Assembly: GCA_002104905.1 (NCBI GenBank)
Contig: MCFE01000231.1
Coordinates: 57,424-121,423, forward strand
Source of the DNA: Basidiobolus meristosporus CBS 931.73
Taxonomy: Eukaryota; Basidiobolomycota; Basidiobolomycetes; Basidiobolales; Basidiobolaceae
Direction of reading: 5' to 3'
DNA length: 64,000 bases
Shown here piece after piece: positions 11,489 through 23,242 of the stretch. The notes under the pieces were generated by a model. It did not search any database, was not told the origin of the DNA, and saw only the letters and a list, made by a program, of their open reading frames with translations. The position numbers and the translations under genes were made by a program. Within the stretch, counting starts at the first letter, position 1; every line of letters starts with the position of its first letter.

Positions 11489-13832
11489 ATGCTTGGTTAT
11501 CGTCAGCTCTTGCATAAAGGCTTTTGGTCTCGCGCGCCAGTCGCCTTGGCCTCCAAACAGCACCACTCTTATTCTTTGAAGGGTTCCGCTTTTCATTTCA
11601 CCACTCTAGCCGCGACTGCGACGGAGGAAGAGAAGAAGCCCTACTATATAACCACTCCTATTTACTACGTGAATGCTGGTAAGTTTGACGCACTCCTTGG
11701 CCTGGTGGTGCCCAAGTATTGTCCCTAACTTGTCGCCTCGAAGTTCCTCATTTGGGTCACCTCTATACGAGTGTGTTGGCTGATACTATCAAGCGTTATC
11801 AAGAAGTAAAGGGAAACAAGGTCGTCCTGTGCACCGGAACAGACGAGCATGGTCTTAAGGTAAGCTAAGTCTGAATTCCGGAAAATTGAAGTGTTGAGCT
11901 AAATCTTGCCAAGATTCAACAAGCCGCTGCCAAGGACGGCTTGCCACCACAAGAATTTTGTGACAAGGTCTCGGTGAAGTTCAAGGTTTGTTTCTTGCTA
12001 CTATTAAGTTTGCCGCTGTCAAGGATATTCACCAACCAATCATTTTCAACGCTTGACAGGAACTATGCGATGTCTCCAACGTTCAGTACACCGATTTCAT
12101 ACGTACGACCGAGAAACGTCATAAGCTAGCCGTCGCTGAGATCTGGGTACGTATGATCAAGCACGTGTACCGCTTGGAATCATCTCGTAATAATGTTTTG
12201 TTGGGTCTAGAAAACCCTAATGGACAAGGGATTTATTTACAAAGGAAGTCACGAAGGGTGGTATTCAATCTCGGACGAAGCTTTCTATCCCGCTACCCAA
12301 GTCACCGAGAGCGTTGATCCAAAGACTGGCGAAAGTTTTATGGTGGCGTAGTTGCAGTGACCTGTTAATTAAGGTGATCCATGGTTAACCGTGTCGTAGG
12401 TAGCCGCTGAATCAGGGTCCCGTGTGGAATGGACAACTGAGGAGAACTACAAGTTCAAGCTTCCATTGCTACGTGACAAACTTCTGGCGTGGCTGAAAGA
12501 GAATCCAGAGGGTAAATATGGATCCTCGAGCAAAATCCCGCTCATGAAGCTTACGTATTTTCAGTCATTTACCCTAGTTCTCGCCACAACGAGGTTGTTA
12601 CTTGGCTGGAGAATGGTGTGAGTGATCTATCGGTGTCTCGCCCGCGCTCACGCTTAGACTGGGGAATATCTGTGCCTAATGATCCCGAGCACACCATCTA
12701 TGTTTGGCTAGATGCACTCACAAATTATCTAACTGTCACCGGATACCCCTGGACAGGTGATCAAATACCTACGCAAATGAAGCAAGGCGGATACCCTGCT
12801 GATGTCCATATCATCGGAAAAGATATTCTTCGGTAAGCTTCTCACCAACACCGCATTCCGAGTTCCCTTGCTTAGCGCCTTCAACTCCACAGATTCCATG
12901 CCATTTACTGGCCAGCCTTCTTAATGGCGGCCGAGCTTCCGCTACCAAAACGCATCCTATCCCACGCCCATTGGACGATGGGGAAGCAGAAGATGTCCAA
13001 GAGCAGAGGAAATGTGGTCGATCCTACTGAACTGATCCAAAGAGTTGGCCTTGATCCCGTACGCTACTTCTTAATGAGAGACGGTGGAATCACCAACGAT
13101 GGAGGTAATGTCATCCGATATATGCACCCTCCAGATGCATCGGCTGATGCCTTGACTTTAATAGATTACACGGATGAAAACATCATGACCAGGTACAAAA
13201 AAGATTTAGCTGGTCAGCTCGGAAACTTGATGGCGAGAAGCACCTCCAAGACATTGAATATCACCGAAACCATTCCCTCCGTGCAGATTCCCCAGTCGCT
13301 TGAAGAGGTTGATCCTAGAGACCAAGCATTGCACAAAGCATTGATGGAGCTGCCAGGTAGGTTGCACTGGTCTTCTGCGCGAGCTCCCTATTCAGCGTCT
13401 AACTTCATCGTCAGCCCTGTATGAACAAAACCTTGATACATTTGAAACTGGCAGAGGCTTGTCTGCCGTGTTTGAGATGATTGCTGAGGTAAGAGCGTGC
13501 TTGGCGCTGGAGTATCCGAGGGATTCGCTAACATTTTCCGCTCGATGAAATCCTAGGCTAACAAGCATTTTGGCGACAATGCACCCTGGAATCTGGTGAA
13601 GCAGCCATCGGAGAGCGCTCGCCTGCAGACAGTGCTCCGCTACTCATACGAGGCTTTACGTACCGCCGGTATCTTGTTGCAGCCCGTGATGCCAGAAAAG
13701 TCGCAGATCCTGCTGAACAAACTTGCAGTGCCACCCTCCGAGCGTAGCTTCAAGCACTCTTCTCTTGGGATGGGCTGGAAGACCTCAGTTCCCTTGGGAC
13801 CCGATTGTGGCGTGCTTTTCCCCAGATTATAA
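11489..13832 (+). CDS. MSM1: Mitochondrial methionyl-tRNA synthetase
   Basis: Class I aminoacyl-tRNA synthetase charging mitochondrial tRNA-Met, of the bacterial/mitochondrial MetRS type. The ATG at 11489 opens a leader of about 50 residues rich in Ser, His, Lys and Arg (FWSRAPVALASKQHH), as expected for mitochondrial import. Then come YYITTPIYYVNAVPHLGH with the HIGH-type motif HLGH (about 11747-11758), CTGTDEHGLK, WYSISDEAFY, YVWLDALTNYL and KMSKS (12990-13004), followed by the anticodon-binding helices (TAGILLQPVMPEKSQ). At least nine short GT-AG introns are clear, for example 11679-11743. Cytosolic MetRS and its C-terminal extensions are not matched. Confidence 0.94.
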
Positions 13833-15726
13833 ACATAGCATCGTGGCATTCTTTCAAACATAAAATCATATACTTCAGTAAAGTCATATATCCAAGGTGA
13901 CCCACACGTTCACATCTAGTCAATCTTTCGGAAGTATGCCAAACCATGAGGAGACCATCGAATGTCGATCAGCATGCGATGCTTGATTACCGTCTGGTAG
14001 GATATATATGGGTCAAGGTGATTCAATGTGGATAGACTCGACTGCGGCCTTTGTATGTTGAATGCTCGCAGAGTCATGGCTGGCGACCTTATTAAGGAGC
14101 TATAGTCATGGTCCAGTCAGGATCTCGGCCTAGTTGGCAGCAGATTAATTCAAACGTAGCTGATATCAAGGCGAAATATACAGTGACAAGGTTTTCTGAC
14201 GTAGGAGAATCATCTTTATGGTGCATTGATGGTTGGGAGAATGTCACTAGTTCGAATACAACCAGCGCCAAATGCATTGCGTCCCATGCAGGTGCTGAGC
14301 TAGCAACCTAAATTCTGATCAAGACGCACGAAGCATCACCTAGATAGCGCAGCTTGTTACGCCCGTAATTAGCAAGAGCTGTTCATATCAGAAGAATGGA
14401 ATCTTATCTCCATTTGTGAGATGTCTGAAAGGCATTCATGTTTGAGGTGAATCCGGATTCTATATACAATGTATTAGATCATCCCAACTCAGCAGGCTCC
14501 CTCCACAATGGCTACCCCGAGATCCATTGGGTAGGCTGGTATTCAGTTTGCATTTTCCGTACTACACAGTGTAGCACAGCTCTTTATATATGGACACCAG
14601 TTGTATAAATTGCAATCCCAAAGTGTATTACGTAATCAGTATCTCAGCCAAGTACGTTTCTTAGTGTTGCATCCCACTTGCGTCGAACCACCAGTTTCCC
14701 TGACTCATGAGACTGCTGTAGCTTCCCAACCTTCTCACAGATCATGGTGAGTATGTATGTCAAGCCCTGCTCGGTGTCTCAAATGGCTGGCTGGCACCAG
14801 AGGGTTGCCGTATCCATCACCTAGCAATGCTGTAGGATCGCCACTGCGTATACGGCCACTGCCTAGAAAAGCAACACCTATTGAACGGGAGCCTGTCTAT
14901 GAGCGCAAGAGTGAGCTGAATGAAGCTCACAGTTTCACCTAGACCTATAGAGCGGGTTTGATGTGCGGCAATTATTTGACCAGTGAGGAATCTCAGTTCC
15001 CATAAGTGGTAATAGCTCGTCTGTTGCTCTTGAATGACTATGATATATCACATCATCAGGAATTGTCTCTAATAAGCACCGTGGTGCTAGGCGAAGCAGC
15101 ACTCCAACATGAAACAGCCTCAGCGCGTCACCCTGTGGGGCAAGATGATCTCATATCGTTCGCACAATCATTCACAGAAGGGTGGGGAATGCTGATTTCC
15201 TTGGGCTGATTATCAGCAATACGGGGTAGGCCTCGAAGGCAGAGTACCCACAAACACGTAAAATCTCGGTAACAGCGAGATTGGCCTACCATGGAACCGA
15301 ACTGCAGTGCCAGTCCGACCCCTTTCGCGTTGTAATCATGGGGCCAGCCGTCAAACCGACAGGAATGAAACAGGCAGGATGACCATAAACTGGCTTAATA
15401 TTGATTTTCCATATTGGTCACAAACAGGCCATTTCCCACTTGTGAATGCTCGAATGGAGTATCTCGGTCTCAGGCTGCAAACATCCAGCGATTCCATCCA
15501 GTTCCCTTAGAAAGCAAGGATACAAACGTGGTGACGACAATGAGTAGGAATGCTCCAATGCGTTTCGGTGTGCGGAAAACTCCGCGGACCAAGTGCCCCC
15601 TCGTTAATTTGAGTGCATTCCTTTTTCGTGCTGACCGAGTGATACAATGATTTAGTAGCGTGAATTCTTTTTCTATAGGAAGGTTCACAATGGTACTTCG
15701 TATTAACATAATCGGATGCTTACTAT
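13833..15726. other. Intergenic, no gene established
   Basis: About 1.9 kb. Only scattered ORFs under 80 codons are present. One minus-strand ORF (15470-15709) has a basic segment followed by a hydrophobic stretch (RIGAFLLIVVTTFVSLLSKG), like the start of a type II membrane protein. I found no convincing continuation. No tRNA or repeat was recognised. Confidence 0.4.
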
Positions 15727-16132
15727 TTAGGGGTTGGTGGCCTCTTTAGTAACCCGAGCCCATCTTGGAGAGATTCGTGGTGTCTCATTGAATACACGTT
15801 CTTTTTGCTTCCGGTAGCGAGAGGGATTGGGAATCGTGTTCTTGACCAAAATTGATGTTACGTCAAACACTTCTTCGAGACACTGGTGTACTCGTTGGTT
15901 GGTTGGAGCCCTTATGAAACAGGTTATTTGACAGCTATCAGCAAATCCAGCCTGGACACTCTCAATCCCTTCCACTCTATACAATACCTACCGATGTAAT
16001 CAGTCAGACGCTATGTTTGCCACCGCAGTCATACTGAACCTAATTAAGTACAACTCTAAGATCAAGCCAAGTAACCATCGATTTGAGGCAAACCTGACTT
16101 CGATGAAAGTTTAAAAAGACCGCCTTCCATGG
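15727..16132 (-). CDS. Possible small spliced gene, unknown function
   Basis: A minus-strand exon (15984 to the stop at 15727) encodes about 85 residues, including VEGIESVQAGFADSCQITC and the basic stretch NPSRYRKQKERVF, ending TKEATNP. Composition looks protein-like rather than random. Upstream on the same strand, an ATG near 16130 begins MEGGLFKLSSKS, and GT and AG sites between them could join the two pieces. I cannot name a family, and the splice pattern is not settled. It may be the 3' half of a small nuclear-encoded gene or chance. Confidence 0.3.
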
Positions 16133-16249
16133 TATTGATGCAAATAGGAGATCTCTATTGCCCTGTCTATAGAGAAGTCTGTCTGCGAACCCATCGAGGT
16201 ATTCTGTATTTTTCGGGATAGAGTCGATAGATAGCGGTCAGTTAGTTAA

Positions 16250-17320
16250 GTGTTCCTTGGTATGTTACCTTCACCCTCTCTTCGGTTACAGATAGACTTA
16301 TACGCTGATAGAATGGAATCCCTACCCAGAATTTCAGACCAGACTATACTAACCCCAGAAGCACCCAGCAGTGTGAAAAAAAGCTCATATCTTGAGCAGA
16401 CCACTAACGCGGGAACACCGCCGACTACCATCGCTGGCCCGATAACCCCAAATGTCTTTACAGACCCAATGAATCCCCCGCAATCACTCCCACAGGTACG
16501 CTCGCAAGAAATCTCACGCGGTTACATTAGGAATGGTGGCAAGCTCGCTAACCTTCTTCACCAGTCCACGCAGGACTCGGATTCGATGCCCATGAAGTCC
16601 AAGCCAAAACGACGAACCTGCTATCATTGTGGTGAGACAGGCCATACCACAATGAATTGTGCACAGGCCACGGTGAATCACAATCTGCCGAAACGATCGT
16701 CTGGCAAAAAGCTGACACCAGAGGAGATCCAGCTTGTCATTCACTGCTACTTTAAATGCGAGGAAGAACGGCTAATTCACAAAACCGCTATCAAAGCGGA
16801 TTCAATTCGGCGAACTGCGTTTTATTTAGGGATGAGCAAGAACACAGTGGCTCGTTTAGTCCGTGAATACGCACAGACTGGCAAGTTGCCTATCTCCAAA
16901 ATACAGTCCGAGGTAGGTAAGACCTCAACGGTCACGCCAACACCAAACCGTAAAAAATTGAAGTGGAGGGGAGTGAATTCGCAAAAATCTATCAGTACTG
17001 CAGAACCATCCACTTCTATGATGGATGGCTCCTTTCCGCAATCGCCCACCCTTTCACTCCCAGCAACCATGCTTCATTCTACTTCAGTCCCGATATCAAC
17101 CACGGTATCGCTGCCCCCAGTGTATACACTACCCGAGAGCCCACCCAACGCGAACGCGGCCCCATCCTTGATGGGGATTCATGAAATCCTGATTAATCCA
17201 AACACCAGTTTTTTCGAGTCGGATGCCACCCTTGCGAACATCATGAACCCAGTATCTGAGGAAGAGGACTCTCTGCTAGGCGCTCACATGTTTACCCCAG
17301 ACGTCAACCCAAGACCTTGA
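16250..17320 (+). CDS. CCHC zinc-knuckle plus helix-turn-helix protein
   Basis: Single open exon of 356 codons. The Met near 16313 (MESLPRIS) is a likelier start, because 16261-16301 reads like an intron (GTATGT...TTACAG). Centrally there is one CCHC zinc knuckle, CYHCGETGHTTMNC (about 16618-16659), a single-stranded nucleic-acid-binding module. Directly after it comes a basic linker and a predicted helix-turn-helix, RRTAFYLGMSKNTVARLVRE (about 16810-16869), resembling the DNA-binding N-terminus of DDE transposases. The C-terminal half is Ser/Thr/Pro-rich and ends in an acidic-hydrophobic patch (FFESDATLANIM, then EEEDSLL), like an activation domain. No catalytic transposase domain follows. 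It could be a transcription factor of transposon origin. Neighbouring intergenic regions carry no transposon ends that I can see. Confidence 0.6.
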   Translation: MFLGMLPSPSLRLQIDLYADRMESLPRISDQTILTPEAPSSVKKSSYLEQTTNAGTPPTTIAGPITPNVFTDPMNPPQSLPQVRSQEISRGYIRNGGKLANLLHQSTQDSDSMPMKSKPKRRTCYHCGETGHTTMNCAQATVNHNLPKRSSGKKLTPEEIQLVIHCYFKCEEERLIHKTAIKADSIRRTAFYLGMSKNTVARLVREYAQTGKLPISKIQSEVGKTSTVTPTPNRKKLKWRGVNSQKSISTAEPSTSMMDGSFPQSPTLSLPATMLHSTSVPISTTVSLPPVYTLPESPPNANAAPSLMGIHEILINPNTSFFESDATLANIMNPVSEEEDSLLGAHMFTPDVNPRP

Positions 17321-18203
17321 ACTACTGAGAGTAGCCATGCGCAGACTTTGAAAAATCACTAGCAATAGTAACGCTATTTTGCTCTGGTAGCCCCATTTGC
17401 ATACCTTCGGCATAATTCCATCATAGGACTAGTTTCGAACAGAATGGTGCACACTCCAAGCCAGCATGCCTTATGTCATTGATTTCGATTCCATTGATTT
17501 TGATGCCTGATTGCGAAGGCTGCCTGTCCAGGATCGCATCTGATCTAACATAGCCATTCCCTATTTGGGCTCGTACTTTAAAAGATTTATATTCCAAGTG
17601 GATTCAGATTGCCCTGTTTTAAGAATCATATTTATATACGTATTGCAGTTGCATATTGATACCAACATTAAATTTTGAGCCCACTATCAACCATCAGCTG
17701 TGCCTTCTGCTCCAAGGAAAGGAATGCGTACTTGCATTCCCATTGGTAGGTGTGGAAAGGCCCAGATCCATGCCAAATCTAGCCCCGGGAAGGCAACTTG
17801 GCAATCAGACTCGCACTCCCAAAAGATGTAACGCAAACCTGGCTGGGTATCCCCACTGGAATATCCATGAGACATGGCCACTTCACAGAGCACACAAGTA
17901 GTATGCTGGAATAGGCAATGTCGCTTACTCGCTGAATCGACTTATGCTATCAATCTTGAGATCTCCAGATAATAGCGTGCACCAATTATAGATCAGTGGA
18001 GAGAATGTTACACAGTGGGAACGTCACTGCCCGAGCTGCAGATGGGTAGCACAAACACGAAACGGGTGCTTGACGTGGTGCGCATGGAGAGACCAACATA
18101 TTTGAGGTCTTTCTGGTCTCACGTGACTGATCGTGAATCACCTGAGGCACCCCATGCCGGTCTTTCCAGTGGCAACCGATGGGTATTTGCAGCAGGCCGA
18201 CCT
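17321..18203. other. Intergenic, no gene recognised
   Basis: About 880 bp without a recognisable gene or repeat. Short ORFs (60-81 codons) on both strands show no family features. Confidence 0.45.
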
Positions 18204-19340
18204 TTACGAGCCGTCTTGCTGGTGAAATCCGAGTTCGTGTTGTATAAAGCAGAAATGGACATCTCGTGACACGTCGTGGTCTAGACCAAACATCAGTCTA
18301 GATCCCCATGACGTTGCACAAAGCGTTGGTACAAATTCCTCGTGTTTACCGGACACTTCCAACTGGCCAGCATCACCCTGCTCCAATGCTAACCCGATTT
18401 ATCAACATCACTCGTTAATGTCCGATGCCATTCGACCGGTAATCCGGTCCTTCATAAGCATACCTCCTTGCATAGGTTGCGCCATTCGGAACACAAATCA
18501 GACATTGTACTCAAGCTGATTGAGGCGCCTCCAACAGGCTCTGCCGCCTTGCATTCATCCAAGATGTTGGCCAGAGTCGCTTCCGAGAAATGAGGGTAGT
18601 TCTGGACTCCCGATACTCACACGGAGCGGGCCGAGTCTCATGACATGGAGTAGATATAGTTGTAAGGGCTTCCATCTATAGCAACATGGGGTAGGCCGGA
18701 AACGAAACGGCTATATCTGCATCTCGATCGGCACATCAGGTTTGGCTGGGCCAGCAGCAGGTATACCATACAGTTGAATTGACTTGATCCCGTTGATAAC
18801 AGTAAAATGAATTATCTGGCATCTCCTGGTCGACTATCCAGATGCCTACAAAGGCTACCTTCATCGATAACTGTAATTCAATTCCGTTAACGCCGGAATC
18901 TTCGTTCTTCTATATTGCTGTCTATTAACTAGGATCCTCTTACTCTTGGCGTTACTGTGGTCAATCTTTACGGAGATTGTCCGTTGACGATCGGAGCCAC
19001 GGATCTATTTTTAGTCACTTGCTGTAGGTCACACTTTGGGTCAGGGGGATCAATTGGAGCTTGTGGCGGTTGTGATAGCTCTAACATGGCCGCTCTGGCG
19101 ATCATTTCCTTATCACCCGGCGGCTCCAAGCTGATGAGATTAGCTAGGAAATCACACACACACACACACACAGGGCCTTGAATGACAACCCTCCCTCAAT
19201 CGCTGAGATATGTTGGCCGATAGTGCCGGCGTCGATTTTCTGCATGGCCGCATGTACGATCTGTATTTCGTTTAGGCGCCAGTTCAACTCGCGATAGGGA
19301 CAATGATGTAATGGGATGATCATCAAAATCTTGTTCATAT
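18204..19340 (-). CDS. Candidate multi-exon gene, unknown function
   Basis: Several minus-strand segments look coding and can be linked by GT-AG introns. They are NEIQIVHAAMQKIDAGTIGQ (about 19270-19205), NLISLEPPGDKEMIARAAML (about 19145-19085), GIPAAGPAKPDVPIEM (near 18760-18710), SEATLANILDECKAAEP (near 18590-18535) through SEWRNLCKE, and, after an intron, GDAGQLEVSGKHEEFV running to a stop at 18204. A (CA)n microsatellite at 19153-19171 would fall inside the first intron. The gene would be divergent from the transporter at 19442, with about 100 bp between them. No family is recognised, the start is not fixed, and one linking exon is uncertain. This is an inference from coding-like composition. 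Confidence 0.33.
19153..19171. repeat. (CA)n microsatellite
   Basis: About nine to ten CA dinucleotides in a row, uninterrupted. It may lie in an intron of the candidate minus-strand gene. Confidence 0.95.
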
Positions 19341-19441
19341 GCACCGCAGCACCTCCACGGTTTTGATTTTTTTTCTCGCTAAACGGTTCGGAGCAGTCGC
19401 TTTAATTGCTTGTTGGGTTGCCTTACTGAACACCCGAGAAA

Positions 19442-20413
19442 ATGTCAAGAGAAAACACACCCCTTCTTCCAACCTCGCAACCAGAGGAAGATGAGAGACG
19501 CCAGGAGCTTATTGGGCTCGTTTGGATGGCCTTCACCTCGTTGGGCTTCAGTTTCAGCTCCTTGTTCGTGAAATTAAGCGGTGCCAGCTTCCCGCCTTTA
19601 GAAATCGTCTTTTCGCGCTCCATCGTCCAATTTCTTTTCGCCTTTTGTGGATGTTTGTATCAAGGTGTTCACCCTTTTGGTAAGCGTGAGTTGGTTTTCG
19701 GCCTCATCATCCGTGGCTTCGCTGGGGCCTTCGGGCTTGCCTTATTCTATGTGGCGGTTGCAAACTTGCCCTTAGCCGATGCCACCGTCTTGTTCTTCAT
19801 GGGCCCGATATTTACCGCCATCTTGGCACGCTTGGTATTAAAGGAATCCTTCGGGCCCTTTGATCAACTCGCTTCGTTCACCTCTTTGTTTGGAGTTGGG
19901 TTGATCGCCAAGCCAGAATTCATCTTCGGAGAAAATACTTCTCACGAGATCGACCCCCAGCAGCGCTTGATTGGTGTGGTTGCTGCCTTGCTCGGAGCAG
20001 TTATGTCGGCCATTGCTTATGTCACTGTTCGTAAGATGGGGAGAGGCGTTCCTCCTTTGGTTCACGTGGTGTACTTCGGCGCGGTCAGTACAGTATTTTC
20101 GCTCTTTGGCACCCTTACATTTGAGAAACCATCGATGCCAGTCAACTCTACCCAGTGGGTGTATCTTGCTATGGTTGGCTTAACCGCATTCGCTGGCCAG
20201 GTCATGTTGACCAAGGGACTTCAGCTCAGCCCAGCTGGTCCTGGTACGTTGATGCGCAACTTCGATGTCGTCTTTGCCTTTGTGTTTGGGATCTTGATAT
20301 TCCACGAGACACCCGACAGGTTCACCATCGGTGGAGCCATTCTAATTATTGGATCTACTGTTGCCATGGGACTTCACAAGTGGCGGCTGAGTGTTGCCAG
20401 CAGTCGAGGATAA
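19442..20413 (+). CDS. EamA/DMT-family ten-helix transporter
   Basis: Intronless 323-residue member of the drug/metabolite transporter superfamily (EamA, SLC35G-like). Two EamA repeats are visible. Repeat 1 runs from IGLVWMAFTSLGFSFSSLF to LARLVLKESFGPFDQ, with the family hallmark of two short helices around DATVLFFMGPIFTAI. Repeat 2 runs from [20 protein letters not shown] to GILIFHETPDRFTIGGAILI. Ten membrane helices are expected. The N-terminus carries the acidic TPLLPTSQPEEDERR, a possible dileucine-type sorting signal (ENTPLL). Substrate is not predictable; candidates are metabolites or nucleotide-sugar-like solutes at the plasma membrane or endomembranes. Confidence 0.9.
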   Translation: MSRENTPLLPTSQPEEDERRQELIGLVWMAFTSLGFSFSSLFVKLSGASFPPLEIVFSRSIVQFLFAFCGCLYQGVHPFGKRELVFGLIIRGFAGAFGLALFYVAVANLPLADATVLFFMGPIFTAILARLVLKESFGPFDQLASFTSLFGVGLIAKPEFIFGENTSHEIDPQQRLIGVVAALLGAVMSAIAYVTVRKMGRGVPPLVHVVYFGAVSTVFSLFGTLTFEKPSMPVNSTQWVYLAMVGLTAFAGQVMLTKGLQLSPAGPGTLMRNFDVVFAFVFGILIFHETPDRFTIGGAILIIGSTVAMGLHKWRLSVASSRG

Positions 20414-21335
20414 ATACCTGGCTCATAGAAAGTAACTTAAACGGGACTTGAGACTAGCTTCAAGTCTGGAAGACCAAGCAACCATCTCATGTCGTACATA
20501 TTCCTGAAACTATTAAACAGTCCGTTGAACACCCATTATATTCAATTCTCTTCACTGGATTAATGTTGCATAACAAACTCATTAATAAGGTCAACTCGTA
20601 GTTGGGGAGTGAAGATCGGATAAATACACGGATTTCCCCAATCATATGCACAAATTAGCTTCTAAGCAAATTTCCTGGGCGCCCCTACATATTTTATCGA
20701 CATTTCGACGAATGTAGAATGTCACACATTGATATGGCTTCCAAGCAGCAACACGAGAGAACCACTCTACACCCCTTCAATATCAAGCTTGGCCACCAAA
20801 ATAGATGCCTGTATGACGCAGAACTCACGATGCGATAGGATTTTCAAACGCCTCGCCCATCTTGTTTAGTTTCCAGGGAATTTCTGGTAGAATAGCTCGT
20901 GGGAAGAGGGCAATTGAGCATGTCTCAAGTCAAGGTAATGGGGCGAAATCCACTCATGTAGGCGGAAACTTGCCATATTCCACATCATCTACCATTAAAA
21001 TTTCTTAATTTGTGCCTCTAAGCCAACATTCTTCGTCTTCTTGGTTTTCGGATGATTTTTTATGATTTTTTTCGGTATATTGCGATGTACCTGATTTTTC
21101 ATAGGATTTTTATCCGGAAACTTGTCACATCTTTTCACACATTTTGGCTCGAGTGCTTCAGCCATAGGCACTTCCACCCATACCCACACCTACATTCATT
21201 CACGCCCACCCCATCCCACATCCAAAACCAAAACCAAAACCAAAACCAAACCCACACCACATTACACCACTCCATCGCTTCACCGCACTCACCACACACC
21301 TCTACTCTTCTCCCACTCAGACCTCCCCACATATC
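20414..21335. other. Intergenic / 5' leader of PKA-R
   Basis: About 920 bp. The first 600 bp show nothing. The last 200 bp are strongly C/A-rich and include a CCAAAA hexamer repeat, forming the probable promoter and leader of the PKA regulatory subunit gene. Confidence 0.5.
21222..21250. repeat. (CCAAAA)n short tandem repeat
   Basis: Nearly five copies of the hexamer CCAAAA, about 85 bp upstream of the PKA-R start codon, within a C-rich low-complexity stretch (about 21165-21330). Confidence 0.9.
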
Positions 21336-23242
21336 ATGTCAGCGCCACAGGATAATGAATACATAGCCAAGCATCGGCTGAACGTCTTTTTTGAAGTGAG
21401 TCGGCTCTTTCTTTTTATCTTGTTCCTAGCTAGGTGAGGCTTCAGTGAATTGCTGGGGCTGCCTTCCACCGCGGAAATCCCTCCCATTTGCGTTACTGAA
21501 GAATCCCTCTCCTACATTGGGCTCTAGTAATACTCACTCGCAACCCGTTTTATTTCCTCCTCAGAAATTGAACACCACTTTATTGATATATAAACCTGAA
21601 AACCCACTGACTTTCCTGACCGATTGTTTTAATATTCTAAAAACCAAAGCTGAGTCGCAACCAGAAGTAGATTACGTGGTACTTTCCTTTTATTCCTCGG
21701 GGCGCCCAGCGACCCTGCCGCCTCAAACCTGTACTAAAGCGAAATTACCCTCCCCTCCCCTGCTTCTTTCTATAGGCTCATCTTCAAGACTACCTCAACA
21801 CTCTTGTACAGAAGAGCTCGGAGCAACCGGGTGTCGCCGGAGCCCCCCGCATTCCCACCACTGCAGGTAATCTTCGGGTTGTTTCTTATGTAATCTCAGT
21901 TGGTTCTTACAATGCCCCTGTGCACCTGGTATCTTAGCGGATGGAGAGGCTGGTAAACGTAAGCGAGTCGATAAGTAAACCCCATCTCACCTTTCCCCTT
22001 GTATTCGTCCCTACCTGAACTCACCTTCCTGTGCTTCCGTCTAGCGGGAAACCCATAGAGAGTGAGGAGGAGATCTCTTCAACCGAGGAGACAGACGACT
22101 TCAGCGAGCCCCCACAAAAGCTGTCCTCTCGTTTCCAGCGTACGCAGATGTCCATGAACGCCGTCTACGCTAATCGGGGTCGTCGCGGCTCTGTAAGTGC
22201 CGAGTCGATCAGACCGACGGAGCAAGAGTACCAAAGGGTAATCATCTCCAAGAGCGATGAGGCCAGAATGCGAATCGCTTCTGCCACCTCCTCAAATCTC
22301 TTGTTCAGAAACCTCGAGCCGGACCAGAAGCGCGAAGTGGTATGTGGCTATGTGTGGTGTCTAATGGGCCTGGCTTTTTGTGAGTAACCCTTCATTTCTC
22401 CCGTGGCCAGGTTGATGGGATGTTCGAGCGAAAAGTCACTCAAGGTGAAGTGGTGATACAGCAGGGAGATGAGGGAGACAATTTCTATGTGGTTGACCAA
22501 GGCCTCTTCGACGTGATCAAGAACGGAAGTAAAGTGATCCAAATAGGTGCTGGGGGAAGCTTTGGCGAGCTTGCGCTAATGTACAATGTAAGGGTTGCGC
22601 GAATGTCATTTCTCGGTAGAATTCATGCTCACATTTCATCAGACTCCTCGTGCAGCCTCCGTCCAGGCCGTAACCGACGGGACTCTCTGGGGAGTGGACC
22701 GAGCAACCTTCAGGAGAAGTATCACCAACAACACCTTCCGCAAGCGCAAGATGTACGAGTCGTTCCTGAAAACGGTGCCCATTCTGCGTACCCTCGAGAC
22801 ATCGGAGGTAGTCAAGATTGCTGACGCGTTGGAGCCCGCGGAATACGAGGATGGCGAGACGATCATCGAGCAGGGGACCGTTGGGAATTACTTTTACATC
22901 ATTGAGTCGGGAGAGGCGCATGTCACCCAAATCGACGACATGGAGAACGAGCACGAGCTTCCCGGTTTGAAGGCAGGGAATTATTTTGGCGGTGAGTGCT
23001 GGAGTACAGCTTTCCTCTGACCGTGGGCGTTGACTAATCATGTTGAGGTAGAGTTGGCGTTGTTGAACGATGCGCCTAGAGCAGCCACCATCACAGCCAA
23101 GGGCTCGCTCAAAGTTGCCGCTATGTCCAAGGATGGGTTTGTACGACTTTTAGGGCCTATCGTGGATATCCTCAAGCGAAATACTGCCCAGTACAAGACC
23201 ATCAATCGCCGGCTTTCACTTCCGTCTTCCTCGAGCATCTAG
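21336..23242 (+). CDS. BCY1: cAMP-dependent protein kinase regulatory subunit
   Basis: Regulatory subunit of PKA, which holds the catalytic subunit inactive until cAMP binds. Exon 1 (21336-21395) and exon 2 (from 21565) join across a 169 bp intron to an RIIalpha-type docking domain ([15 protein letters not shown], then [16 protein letters not shown]). The pseudosubstrate hinge reads RRGSV (22181-22195), an RII-type phosphorylatable inhibitor site. Two cyclic-nucleotide-binding domains follow with intact phosphate-binding cassettes: [18 protein letters not shown] (A, split by an intron at about 22589) and [18 protein letters not shown] (B, split near 22991). An acidic linker ([13 protein letters not shown]) precedes the hinge. 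About seven introns; the stop is the TAG at 23240. All functional residues appear present. Confidence 0.94.
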
